Assembly: GCA_023411715.1 (NCBI GenBank)
Contig: JAEYOM010000183.1
Span: forward strand, 1-64,000
Origin: Bacillota bacterium
GTDB lineage: Bacteria > Bacillota > Clostridia > Acetivibrionales > DTU013
Length of the DNA: 64,000 nucleotides
Reading direction: 5' to 3'
Numbering within the stretch: the first letter of the stretch is position 1; each line of letters starts with the position of its first letter. Below, one piece after another: positions 24,034-32,400 of the stretch. The notes below the pieces were generated by a model. It did not search any database. It had not been told where the DNA came from and worked only from the letters and a program-made list of their open reading frames with translations. Made by a program: the position numbers and the translations under genes.

Positions 24034-24606
24034 TTACCGGCCGGCTTGTTTTTTGCGATTACCTTCCCATTCCTCCAGCAAGATGCCGTACCGCAGCTCG
24101 TCATCCCATTGCCCGTTTTTGTATCTTTCTTTTCTTAGTTGCGCCTCTTTTATCATGCCGATTTTTTTCATTACGTTTTCCGATCGGGGATTGTTGACAT
24201 TACAGCTTGCGGCTACCTTATGTATGCAGAGGTTTTTAAAACAAATATCGGTAAGGCTTTTGGCGATTTCTGTAGCATACCCTTTACCCCAATAGTCAGG
24301 CAGCAGGAAATAGCCTATTTCGCCAAATTTTATTCTTGAAAAATGGTAATTGACGAGTATACATGCATATCCGATAAAATCGCTGTTCGAAGATAAAAAA
24401 ACGGCAAACTCATAAGAGTCTCTTTTGCCTGTATTACCGGCATTTTCGATTATTTGACTGAAGTTCGATTTCATCTCGTCTACGTCAGCTGTTTTATCCA
24501 TGTAAGCATATCTCATGACGAGATCGTTTGAAAAAACAGAAGCATATCTATCATAATCGCTTGGCTCAAATTCTCTGAAATATAGGTGTTCACTGTTAAA
24601 CTCCAT
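24034..24606 (-). CDS. GNAT family N-acetyltransferase (RimJ/RimL type)
   Basis: A 190-residue acyl-CoA-dependent N-acetyltransferase. The acetyl-CoA site is visible around FGEIGYFLLPDYWGKGYATE (the Q/R-x-x-G-x-G/A motif is here WGKGYA), followed by VAASCNVNNPRSENVMKKIG, characteristic of the RimJ/RimL/SpeG-like subgroup. The substrate may be a protein N-terminus or a small amine. GGAGGAAAGC precedes ATG at 24606. It is convergent with vanW, the stop codons being a few bases apart. Confidence 0.86.
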   Translation of the reverse strand: MEFNSEHLYFREFEPSDYDRYASVFSNDLVMRYAYMDKTADVDEMKSNFSQIIENAGNTGKRDSYEFAVFLSSNSDFIGYACILVNYHFSRIKFGEIGYFLLPDYWGKGYATEIAKSLTDICFKNLCIHKVAASCNVNNPRSENVMKKIGMIKEAQLRKERYKNGQWDDELRYGILLEEWEGNRKKQAGR

Positions 24607-24641
24607 GCTTTCCTCCGATAAAATCGACTAAATCATTTGTT

Positions 24642-24662
24642 AGATTAGCCTCTGCCTAATCT
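24642..24662. repeat. Small inverted repeat upstream of the acetyltransferase gene
   Basis: AGATTAG at 24642-24648 and CTAATCT at 24656-24662, loop of seven. On the plus strand a short T run follows. It lies between two same-strand acetyltransferase genes and could be a terminator stem or an operator. Confidence 0.4.
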
Positions 24663-24692
24663 TTTATATAAATATTGACACTTAAATCAGGA

Positions 24693-25178
24693 TTAAGGTT
24701 CCAATCTGTATTCCTTCACCATCAGGGCGCGGGCATAGCCCCTGTCCTTCGTCACGGAATCTATATAGAAGCCCCTGCCGTAATAAAAACGGACAAGCCC
24801 AAAATATTTCGAGGCGGTGTGGAGATATACGCTTTTAACTCCTTTGGATATGAGCAGCTTGTCGACAAGGTTCATCAGGGACTTGCCGATACCGATGTTG
24901 TGATAGCTCAGCCTTACGCCGAACCTGCTGAGGTAGGCGGTGCTGTCGGGGCGGATCTGCACCCTGACGCTGCCTATGGCGATGTCGTCTATGAGAGCTA
25001 TAAATACTTCTTTCGTCTTTATATCGTCTACGATGTCTTCGAGGGATTCCTGCAGCGCGTCCATCGAAACGGTCAGGCCGGCGTCCTCGGCATATTTGCT
25101 GAAGGCTTCCTGCATAATGTCACGGATCGCAGGTGCATCCTCCGGTTCAGCTTTACGTATAATAAAAGAATATTTCAA
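24693..25178 (-). CDS. GNAT family N-acetyltransferase
   Basis: A 161-residue acetyltransferase with the standard GNAT core: an N-terminal RKAEPEDAPAIRDIM strand-helix, IGSVRVQI, a CoA-binding region RLSYHNIGIGKSLMNLVDKL in which HNIGIGKS takes the place of the Q/R-x-x-G-x-G motif, and VYLHTASKYFGLVRFYYGRG near the end. The substrate is unknown. The start is TTG at 25178 with AAAGGTG nine bases upstream. It lies downstream of argF in the same direction, but a repeat-rich gap separates them. Confidence 0.85.
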   Translation of the reverse strand: MKYSFIIRKAEPEDAPAIRDIMQEAFSKYAEDAGLTVSMDALQESLEDIVDDIKTKEVFIALIDDIAIGSVRVQIRPDSTAYLSRFGVRLSYHNIGIGKSLMNLVDKLLISKGVKSVYLHTASKYFGLVRFYYGRGFYIDSVTKDRGYARALMVKEYRLEP

Positions 25179-25220
25179 GTACTTTCACCTTTACTTCGTC
25201 TTATATTATGAATTTTACGT

Positions 25221-25305
25221 GGAACAAAAGAACCGTCCCTGCGTTTCTTCGGGAATTCAAGCGGAATAAATGAACCGTCCCTGCGTCCCTGCGTCCCTGC
25301 GTTTC
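25221..25305. repeat. Repeated GAACCGTCCCTGCG motif with 8-bp tandem units
   Basis: Two copies of a GGAAyAAAnGAACCGTCCCTGCG unit start at 25221 and 25263. The second carries three tandem CCCTGCGT-type octamers and reaches into the argF stop codon. On the minus strand it reads CGCAGGGACGGTTC. I recall similar motifs scattered between genes in clostridial genomes, which would make it a REP-like dispersed repeat. Confidence 0.55.
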
Positions 25306-26221
25306 ACCCCATGAGGGTTGCCATAATGGCTTTTTGAACGTGCAGGCGGTTCTCGGCCTCGTCAAACACCTTCGAATGAGGGCCGTCTATGACTCCCTCA
25401 GTGACTTCCAGGCCCCTGTAGGCGGGCAGGCAGTGGAGGAACATCGCGTCCTTCTTCGCCATCGAAAACAGGCTTTCATTGACCTGGTAAGGCATGAATA
25501 TCCTGATACGCATTTCCTTTTCTGCTTCCTGGCCCATGCTTACCCAGGTATCTGTGTAGATGACGTCCGCGTCCTTTGCGGCTTCTTCAGGGTCATCGGT
25601 GATCACTACCTTGCTGCCGGATATTTTAGCGGCGGCTTTGGCCTGTTCGATTATCACTTCATCGCATTTATAGTTTTCGGGAGTTGCTACCGTAATATTC
25701 ATTCCGGTTTTGGCGCAGCCGTGGAGCAGGGAATTCGCAACGTTATTGCCGTCGCCTACGTAGGCCAGCTTAAGGCCTTCAAGCTTGCCTTTCTCTTCAT
25801 AGACCGTGAACAGGTCCGCAAGTATCTGGCATGGGTGCATAAGGTCGGTCAGGCCGTTGATTACCGGTATTGAACCGTATCTTGCAAGATCCAGTACGTC
25901 GCTGTGCTTGAAGGTCCTTATCATGATACCGTTGATATAATGCGAGAGCACCTTTGCGGTGTCGTGTATCGTTTCGCCGCGGCCCAACTGGATGTCGCTC
26001 GAGCTCAGAAACATGGGATAGCCGCCGAGCTGGTACATTCCCACCTCGAAGGATACCCTCGTCCTTGTGGAGGACTTTGAAAATATCATGCCAAGCGTTT
26101 TACCCTTGAGCAGATGGTGTTCGACTCCCGTCCTCAGTTCTCTTTTAAGCCTTCCGGCCAGCGTGAACAGGCCTTCTATTTCATTGATGGTAAGATCATT
26201 CAGATCGATGAGGTGTTTCAT
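25304..26221 (-). CDS. argF: Ornithine carbamoyltransferase
   Basis: Transfers the carbamoyl group from carbamoyl phosphate to ornithine to give citrulline in arginine synthesis. At 305 residues it is the usual length. The carbamoyl-phosphate motif SSTRTR is near residue 51, HPCQ near 130, the ornithine-binding loop region VSMGQEAEKE near 225 and the HCLPAYRG motif near 262. AAGGAG precedes ATG at 26221. It follows carB by 87 bases in the same orientation, so it receives carbamoyl phosphate from the enzyme encoded next to it. Confidence 0.97.
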   Translation of the reverse strand: MKHLIDLNDLTINEIEGLFTLAGRLKRELRTGVEHHLLKGKTLGMIFSKSSTRTRVSFEVGMYQLGGYPMFLSSSDIQLGRGETIHDTAKVLSHYINGIMIRTFKHSDVLDLARYGSIPVINGLTDLMHPCQILADLFTVYEEKGKLEGLKLAYVGDGNNVANSLLHGCAKTGMNITVATPENYKCDEVIIEQAKAAAKISGSKVVITDDPEEAAKDADVIYTDTWVSMGQEAEKEMRIRIFMPYQVNESLFSMAKKDAMFLHCLPAYRGLEVTEGVIDGPHSKVFDEAENRLHVQKAIMATLMG

Positions 26222-26308
26222 TGCAGGTACTCCTTTTTTATTAATTGTCGGGATTTAATTGCGCCGGCCGTATGACGCAAATTCTCCGGTTCGGTCTGGG
26301 TGCCGTGC

Positions 26309-29300
26309 TTATTTTGCCTGCACCGAATATTCGTCCAGCGCGTATATTTTTGTTTCCTTTTTGCCCGCCATATGTTCAAGTATGTCAAGAACCGCGTTGG
26401 TCGTATCTGACGCCGTTATGCAGGGGGTATTATATTCCATTGCCGTTCTTCTGATGGAAAAGCCCAGCCTGCCCGGGATACCTTCCTTAGCGGGCGTGCT
26501 GATAACAAGGGAAACATTGTCGCTTTTTACATACTCCAGTATATTATCGGTCGAAACGATTTCGGCCTTCATGCCTTCTTCCTGCAGCCAAAAGAAAGTG
26601 TCCTCGTCGGCCATCAGCCTGAAACCAAGGCGGCTGAACCTGGATGCCATCCGTATGCAGTCTTCGCGGTCTCTTTCGCCGGTAACGAAGAGAACGCTTC
26701 CGCCTGTAGGTATCGAAATGCCGCTTGCTATAAGGGCCTTGTACAGCGCATTGTGATAATCCCTGCCGACGCCCATGACTTCTCCCGTCGATTTCATTTC
26801 CGGCCCAAGGAACGTATCCACCGTGGTCAGCTTGGCAAATGAGAAGACCGGAGCCTTTACTGCCGTAAATTCGGATTCCTTTGCAAGTCCGGGCTTATAG
26901 CCGAGCCCCCGCAGCGTTTCACCCATTATGAGCTTTGTAGCAACGTTGACCATGGGGATGCCGGTTATCTTGCTCATTATCGGGATCGTACGGCTGGCCC
27001 TGGGATTTACCTCGATCACATAGACCTTGTCGGCCTTGTCTATGACGAACTGTATATTGAACAAACCGACTGTCTTGAGCGCTTTTGCAAGCTTCATCGT
27101 ATAATCGGTTATCGTGTCCTTTATTTTCTGCGATAACTTGTGAGGCGGGTAGACCGCGATACTGTCACCGGAATGTATACCGGCTCTTTCAATGTGTTCG
27201 AAAATGCCGGGTATCAGTACTTCCTCGCCGTCGCAGATGCCATCGACCTCAGCTTCCCTCCCGTTGATATACTTGTCGATCAGCACGGGATGCTTGGCTG
27301 ACAGATCGACAGCCATTTTCATATATTCTTCGAGCGATTTGTCGTTATATACAATCTCCATCGCCCTGCCGCCCAACACATAGGATGGGCGGACGAGTAC
27401 GGGATACCCGATGCGGTTGGCTATCGCCCTGGCCTGTTTTACTGAAAACGCCGTGCTGCCCTCGGGAATTGGGATGTTCAGTTCGTCGAGGAGCTTCAGG
27501 AATTTGTCCCTGTCCTCGGCGATATCGATGCTTTTGACGGAAGTCCCAAGTATCCTGACACCCTCCTTGTCAAGCGGTTCAGCCAGGTTTATCGCAGTCT
27601 GGCCACCAAACTGGACTATGACGCCCATGGGTTTCTCCTTGAGGATGATATCGAGCACACACTCCTTTGTAAGCGGCTCGAAATAGAGCTTGTCGGAGGT
27701 ATCGAAGTCTGTGCTGACGGTTTCCGGGTTGTTGTTTATAATTATGGATTCGATTCCCAGTTCTTTCAGCGTTCTTACGGAGTGTACGCTGCAATAGTCG
27801 AATTCTATGCCCTGGCCTATACGGATCGGGCCGGAGCCTATGACAAGGACTTTCTTCCTGTTTGAAACGACTACTTCATCGCGTTCTTCGTAAGTAGAGT
27901 AGTAATAGGGCGTCGCAGCCTCGAATTCGCCGGCGCAGGTATCCACGATCTTGTACACGGGCTTGATCGGGTATTTCTGCCTCAGCTCAAGCACCGTGTC
28001 GAGCGGCACGCTGACCAGATTTGCGATGTACGAATCGCCGAAGCCGATTTTCTTCGCCCTGATATACAGGTCGTAATCGAGCCAGGCAATGCCGGCGTTT
28101 TTTATCTCCTCGGCCAGCAGCACTATATTCTGGAGCTTGTGTATGAAGAAGCTGTCGACCTTCGTTATATTTACGATCTCCTCGACGGTTATGCCCTTCT
28201 GCAGCGCCTTAAAAATAGCGAAGATCCGTTCGTCCCGGGGAGTTTTGAGGACCTCGCGCAGTTCGTCGGGCGTCTTGCTGTCGAACAATTTCAGCCCGAG
28301 CTGGTAATTCAGTTTAATATCGAGCGAATCCACCGCCTTGAGCAGCGATTCTTCAAAGGTCCTGCCTATGGCCATGACTTCGCCGGTAGCCTTCATCTGA
28401 GTGCCGAGCGAACGGTCCGCCGTTGTGAACTTGTCGAAGGGCCAGCGAGGCACCTTGGTAACTATATAGTCGAGCGAGGGCTCGAAGCAGGCGTATGTAT
28501 TCTGTGTAACTGAATTCTTTATCTCGTCGAGGTTCAGGCCGACGGCGATCTTTGCAGCCACGCGCGCTATCGGGTAACCTGTCGCCTTTGACGCGAGAGC
28601 GCTTGAACGGCTGACCCTGGGGTTTACTTCGATAACTACATATTCGTAGCAGTCAGGATTGAGGGCGAATTGTATGTTACAGCCGCCTTTTATTTCGAGC
28701 GCGCGTATGATCTTGATCGAAGCGGAACGGAGCATCTGGTACTCAACATCGGAAAGCGTCTGGCTCGGCGCTACGACTATACTGTCGCCGGTATGGACTC
28801 CGACCGGGTCGAAGTTTTCCATATTGCATATGATGATGCAATTGTCAGAGCCGTCGCGCATGACCTCGTATTCTATTTCCTTCCAGCCCGCAACGCTCTG
28901 TTCGAGCAGGACCTGGTTTATCATGCTGAGCTTGAGTCCTTTTCCGCAGATGTAGCGGAATTCCTCCATATTTTCGGCAATACCGCCGCCTGTGCCGCCT
29001 AAAGTATATGCAGGGCGGATGATGATGGGGAAGCCCACCTTTTCAACGAAGGCTACGGCAGCGTCAAGATCGTTTACGATCGCGCTGTGCGGTACCTTTT
29101 CATTTATTTCCTGCATCGTCTCCTTGAAAAGCTCTCTGTCCTCGGCCTTTTTTATGGATTGCAGGGAGGTCCCCAGCAATTCGATGCCAAGTCGTTCGAG
29201 GATGCCGTCGTTGGCCAGCTGTACGGCCATGTTGAGGCCGGTCTGCCCGCCGAGTGACGCGAGGATACCGTCGGGCCTTTCTTTCTCGATGATCTTCTTT

Positions 29301-29521
29301 ACAAATTCCGGTGTTAAGGGTTCAATATATATTTTGTCGGCTGTTTCACCGTCGGTCATGATCGTGGCGGGATTGCTGTTGACAAGCACGACTTCGATGC
29401 CTTCCTCTTTCAGGGACTTGCATGCCTGAGTTCCGGAATAGTCGAATTCTGCCGCCTGACCGATTATTATCGGACCTGAGCCGATAACGAGCACTTTTTT
29501 TATATCTGATCTTTTAGGCAT
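26309..29521 (-). CDS. carB: Carbamoyl phosphate synthase large subunit
   Basis: A 1070-residue enzyme that makes carbamoyl phosphate from bicarbonate, two ATP and ammonia channelled from the small subunit. Two homologous ATP-grasp halves are present: the carboxy-phosphate half begins IKKVLVIGSGPIIIGQAAEFDYSG, and the carbamoyl-phosphate half has KKVLVIGSGPIRIGQGIEFDY. The C-terminal MGS-like allosteric domain covers about residues 935-1070. GGAGG lies five bases before ATG at 29521. It is downstream of carA with 12 bases between them. Confidence 0.98.
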   Translation of the reverse strand: MPKRSDIKKVLVIGSGPIIIGQAAEFDYSGTQACKSLKEEGIEVVLVNSNPATIMTDGETADKIYIEPLTPEFVKKIIEKERPDGILASLGGQTGLNMAVQLANDGILERLGIELLGTSLQSIKKAEDRELFKETMQEINEKVPHSAIVNDLDAAVAFVEKVGFPIIIRPAYTLGGTGGGIAENMEEFRYICGKGLKLSMINQVLLEQSVAGWKEIEYEVMRDGSDNCIIICNMENFDPVGVHTGDSIVVAPSQTLSDVEYQMLRSASIKIIRALEIKGGCNIQFALNPDCYEYVVIEVNPRVSRSSALASKATGYPIARVAAKIAVGLNLDEIKNSVTQNTYACFEPSLDYIVTKVPRWPFDKFTTADRSLGTQMKATGEVMAIGRTFEESLLKAVDSLDIKLNYQLGLKLFDSKTPDELREVLKTPRDERIFAIFKALQKGITVEEIVNITKVDSFFIHKLQNIVLLAEEIKNAGIAWLDYDLYIRAKKIGFGDSYIANLVSVPLDTVLELRQKYPIKPVYKIVDTCAGEFEAATPYYYSTYEERDEVVVSNRKKVLVIGSGPIRIGQGIEFDYCSVHSVRTLKELGIESIIINNNPETVSTDFDTSDKLYFEPLTKECVLDIILKEKPMGVIVQFGGQTAINLAEPLDKEGVRILGTSVKSIDIAEDRDKFLKLLDELNIPIPEGSTAFSVKQARAIANRIGYPVLVRPSYVLGGRAMEIVYNDKSLEEYMKMAVDLSAKHPVLIDKYINGREAEVDGICDGEEVLIPGIFEHIERAGIHSGDSIAVYPPHKLSQKIKDTITDYTMKLAKALKTVGLFNIQFVIDKADKVYVIEVNPRASRTIPIMSKITGIPMVNVATKLIMGETLRGLGYKPGLAKESEFTAVKAPVFSFAKLTTVDTFLGPEMKSTGEVMGVGRDYHNALYKALIASGISIPTGGSVLFVTGERDREDCIRMASRFSRLGFRLMADEDTFFWLQEEGMKAEIVSTDNILEYVKSDNVSLVISTPAKEGIPGRLGFSIRRTAMEYNTPCITASDTTNAVLDILEHMAGKKETKIYALDEYSVQAK

Positions 29522-29533
29522 ACTTACCTCCGA

Positions 29534-30604
29534 TTATTGCTGTGCCTGCTGCATCATTTTTATGAATTCATCGAACAAATAAGCCGAATCCTGCGGCCCC
29601 GGCGCTGCCTCGGGATGGTACTGCACGCTTAGTACCGGCAGGGTCCTGTGACGGAAGCCCTCGACCGTATTGTCGTTAACATTTATGTGGGTGATCTCTA
29701 TTTCATTGCTGAAATCATTTTCCAAAGCATAATTGTGGTTTTGTGACGTAATGTAGCACCTCCCGGTTATGAAATCCTTGACCGGGTGGTTTCCGCCGTG
29801 GTGCCCGAATTTCAGCTTGTAGGTGTTGCCTCCGAGCGACAGGCCGAGCAGCTGATGTCCCAGGCAGATCCCGAAAAGCGGTATTTTGCCCATAAGCTGC
29901 TGCAGTACTGCTTTTGCTTCAGGCAGATCCTTCGGGTCCCCGGGTCCGTTCGAAACTAGTACGCCGTCCGGCTTAACGGACAGTATCTCTTTCGCCGACG
30001 ATGAAGCGGGGAGGACGTAAATGTCGCATCCGCGCTTCTGAAGCGACCGTATGATGTTGCGTTTGACCCCGAAATCCAGAAGGGCGACTCTGCTGCTGCC
30101 GCCGGGCATATGGTACGGTTCATGGGTCGTCACTTCCATTACGAGGCTACGCTTTTCCTCCATCTTTGCCTTCAGCTTCTCAAGCAGTATGTCTACATTC
30201 CCGCATTCCGTGGAGATTATGCCGAACATGCTGCCATGGCTCCTGATATGCTGGGTGAGAGCCCTGGTATCGATCCCCTTCAGGCCGATTATGTTATTTT
30301 TCCTGAAATATTCGTCAGGGGCGGTCGTATTGCGCCAATTATTGGGCTCGACGCACAATTCCTTTACTATGAAGCCCTGCACGTGTGTCTTGCAGGATTC
30401 GTTATCCTCGCCGTTGAAGCCGTAATTGCCGATCAGCGGATAGGTCATGGTAACGATCTGTCCATTATAGGACGGGTCGGTGGTTATCTCCTGATAACCC
30501 GTCATACATGTATTGAAAACAACTTCTCCGGCAGTCTCGCCTTTTTGCCCGAACCCTTCGCCGGGGAAGTATGTTCCGTCTTCAAGAACCAGAACTGATT
30601 TCAT
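29534..30604 (-). CDS. carA: Carbamoyl phosphate synthase small subunit
   Basis: Glutaminase subunit that releases ammonia from glutamine for CarB. The N-terminal CPSase_sm_chain domain begins VLVLEDGTYFPGEGFG. The class I glutamine amidotransferase triad is visible: Cys in FGICLGHQLLGL near residue 240, and His and Glu in VQYHPEAAPGP near 325. I chose ATG at 30604, since GGAGG lies five bases before it; the longer reading from 30616 would start inside that ribosome site. Placement in an arginine cluster suggests arginine-type control. Confidence 0.97.
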   Translation of the reverse strand: MKSVLVLEDGTYFPGEGFGQKGETAGEVVFNTCMTGYQEITTDPSYNGQIVTMTYPLIGNYGFNGEDNESCKTHVQGFIVKELCVEPNNWRNTTAPDEYFRKNNIIGLKGIDTRALTQHIRSHGSMFGIISTECGNVDILLEKLKAKMEEKRSLVMEVTTHEPYHMPGGSSRVALLDFGVKRNIIRSLQKRGCDIYVLPASSSAKEILSVKPDGVLVSNGPGDPKDLPEAKAVLQQLMGKIPLFGICLGHQLLGLSLGGNTYKLKFGHHGGNHPVKDFITGRCYITSQNHNYALENDFSNEIEITHINVNDNTVEGFRHRTLPVLSVQYHPEAAPGPQDSAYLFDEFIKMMQQAQQ

Positions 30605-30643
30605 TTTAACCTCCATGTCCCCAATGTGCCGAGTGAATCGTCA

Positions 30644-30716
30644 CATTAACGTATTTCTCAAATCCTATTTGCGAAATACTACGTTAATGTAATATAACGC
30701 ACCTTGTGCGTTATAT
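30644..30716 (-). repeat. Two strong adjacent hairpins in the carA leader
   Basis: In the 296-base gap upstream of carA, ATATAACGCAC/GTGCGTTATAT (30692-30716, 3-base loop) and CATTAACGTA with its near-complement (30644-30689, mismatched near the loop) form two consecutive stems ending 40 bases before the carA start. Neither has a U run. They may be a leader regulatory structure or a small palindromic repeat. The string ATTTGCGAA is shared with the inverted repeat at 6084-6350. Confidence 0.5.
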
Positions 30717-30774
30717 ATTGCACACGAAAAGCCTTGAAATACTTGAATTGCTTTTCTATGGGGTTAAATTGATT

Positions 30775-30831
30775 TTATTCGCCGTGCCAGTATCTCTTCG
30801 CATAGTACCTACTGCTCCAGAGATGGTACAT
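30775..30831 (-). other. Possible 18-codon leader peptide upstream of carA
   Basis: On the minus strand ATG at 30829-30831 opens 18 codons ending in TAA, giving MYHLWSSRYYAKRYWHGE. It is rich in Tyr, Trp, His and Arg, and lies upstream of the two carA leader hairpins. The ribosome site is poor (GAAAG). It is listed only as a candidate. Confidence 0.25.
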
Positions 30832-30900
30832 GGCTATAGCTTTCAAGAACAAGTCTTTTAAGCTAATTGCCCCTTACCTATGTTTTATACGTGTATACTG

Positions 30901-32097
30901 TTAGATGACTGAAAGCACCGAATCGAATGCCTCCGTGAATGCATCTATATCCTTCTTTTCTATTATGAGCGGCGGCAGCAGGCGAACTATGTTCGCGCCG
31001 ATGCTGCCGACAAGGAAACCCTTTTCGAACAATCTGTTCTTGACTTCCGCCGCCTTGCCCTCCCTGAGCTGGACTCCTATCATCAACCCGATGCCGCGCA
31101 CTTCTGTAATGATATTCTGTTTCTCCGCAAGCTTTTCGAGCTCTTTCCTGAAGTATTCACCCATTTCCGCGGCGTGCTCGGGAATATCTTCCTCAAGGAC
31201 TGTCTTCATAACTGCGAGTCCTGCTGTGCACGCGAGCGGATTTCCGCCGAAGGTCGAACCATGATCGCCCGGTTCGAATGCCGAAGCGACCTGTTCCCTG
31301 GCGCACAGGGCCCCGATCGGGATACCGCCGGCCAATGCCTTTGCCAGTGTGAAGATATCCGGTTCGACTCCGAAATGCTGATACGCGAAAAGTTTTCCTG
31401 TCCTGCCGACACCGGTCTGGATCTCATCGAATATGAGCAGCAGGCCTTTCTCGTCACAGAGCTTTCTGACCGCCCTGACATACTCGATAACGGCCGGGTA
31501 GACCCCGCTCTCACCCTGCACCGGTTCCATCATTACGGCGCATGTGTTTTCGTCTATGGCAGCCTTGAGTGCGTCGAGATCATTTAGCGCAACGTGCTTG
31601 AATCCCGGAATCAGCGGCGCATATGGCTTCTGGTATTTTTCCTGTCCGGTGGCGGCCACGGTCGTAAGAGTTCTGCCGTGGAAGGACTTCTTCAGAGTTA
31701 TTATGCCGTATTTTTCTGCGAGACCCTTCTTTTTGTAATAAATCCTGGCCAATTTGATAGCGCCTTCGTTTGCTTCGGCTCCGCTGTTTGCGAAGAAGAC
31801 CCTGTCACAGCAGGAGTTTTCCGCAAGTACTTTTGCCAGCTTTGCCTGGTTTTCTATATAATACAGGCTCGAGCAATGTATAAGCTTTTCCGCCTGTGAC
31901 CTTACCGCTTCAACGAGGGCAGGGTGACTGTACCCGAGCGCGTTTACCGCGATTCCTGCCAGCATGTCGGTATACTCACGCCCTTCGCTGTCATAGAGCT
32001 TCATACCCTTTCCGTATTCAAAACACACGGGCGTCCTCGCTCCGAAAGTATTCATGTAGTATTTCGAATCCATGTCCCTTACTTCCTGCAGTTTCAT
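30901..32097 (-). CDS. argD: Acetylornithine aminotransferase
   Basis: PLP class III aminotransferase that converts N-acetylglutamate semialdehyde and glutamate to N-acetylornithine. At 398 residues it is standard length. Marks are the N-terminal GKGMKLYDSEGREYTDMLAG, FANSGAEANEGAIKLAR near residue 105, LLIFDEIQTGVGRTG near 220 with the PLP-contacting Asp, and the Schiff-base Lys in FTLAKALAGGIPIGAL near 252. AAAGGAG lies eight bases before ATG at 32097. It heads the cluster argD-carA-carB-argF, though a 296-base leader separates it from carA. Confidence 0.95.
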   Translation of the reverse strand: MKLQEVRDMDSKYYMNTFGARTPVCFEYGKGMKLYDSEGREYTDMLAGIAVNALGYSHPALVEAVRSQAEKLIHCSSLYYIENQAKLAKVLAENSCCDRVFFANSGAEANEGAIKLARIYYKKKGLAEKYGIITLKKSFHGRTLTTVAATGQEKYQKPYAPLIPGFKHVALNDLDALKAAIDENTCAVMMEPVQGESGVYPAVIEYVRAVRKLCDEKGLLLIFDEIQTGVGRTGKLFAYQHFGVEPDIFTLAKALAGGIPIGALCAREQVASAFEPGDHGSTFGGNPLACTAGLAVMKTVLEEDIPEHAAEMGEYFRKELEKLAEKQNIITEVRGIGLMIGVQLREGKAAEVKNRLFEKGFLVGSIGANIVRLLPPLIIEKKDIDAFTEAFDSVLSVI

Positions 32098-32130
32098 GTC
32101 TCAAACTCCTTTACGGCGTATAAAATATAC

Positions 32131-32168
32131 TATTCATAATTATACAATCATATGCATAAAAATGCAAT
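32131..32168 (-). promoter_or_regulatory. argD promoter with tandem ARG boxes (ArgR/AhrC operator)
   Basis: On the minus strand TTGCAT (32162-32167), 17 bases, TATAAT (32139-32144). Two 18-base ARG-box-like sites cover it: 32151-32168 (TATGCATAAAAATGCAAT), close to the Bacillus box, and a weaker one at 32131-32148. Two bases separate them, the usual spacing for hexameric arginine repressor. Arginine should repress argD. Confidence 0.75.
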
Positions 32169-32182
32169 AGTTCAAACTATTA

Positions 32183-32214
32183 AAAATCAGAGGCACATCG
32201 GGGCCTTTGATTTT
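32183..32214. repeat. Hairpin between divergent argD and GH43 genes
   Basis: AAAATCAGAGGC at 32183-32194 and GCCTTTGATTTT at 32203-32214 pair over 12 bases with one mismatch. It insulates the arginine genes from the glycan island. The role is unclear. The rest of the 303 bases between the two start codons holds the two promoters. Confidence 0.45.
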
Positions 32215-32319
32215 CCATGCTTCAATTATAACTTATTTTCCTGACACTTGCGTGTCTTCTTATATGAGGCAGACATAATACAGAAGCAATGGGTAGGCCG
32301 GAAGGTATTCACTATTTTG

Positions 32320-32348
32320 TTGACTAATTAGATATCTAATGATATCCT
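32320..32348 (+). promoter_or_regulatory. GH43 promoter with TTAG-N4-CTAA operator
   Basis: TTGACT at 32320-32325, 17 bases, TATCCT at 32343-32348. The spacer holds the perfect palindrome ATTAGATATCTAAT (32327-32340). The same arrangement is found at 42291-42319, which suggests a common repressor. Confidence 0.68.
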
Positions 32349-32400
32349 ACAGATAAAACAGCACTCGCTAAAGTAGGGTGTAAGCATAGGAGTGAAGGCA

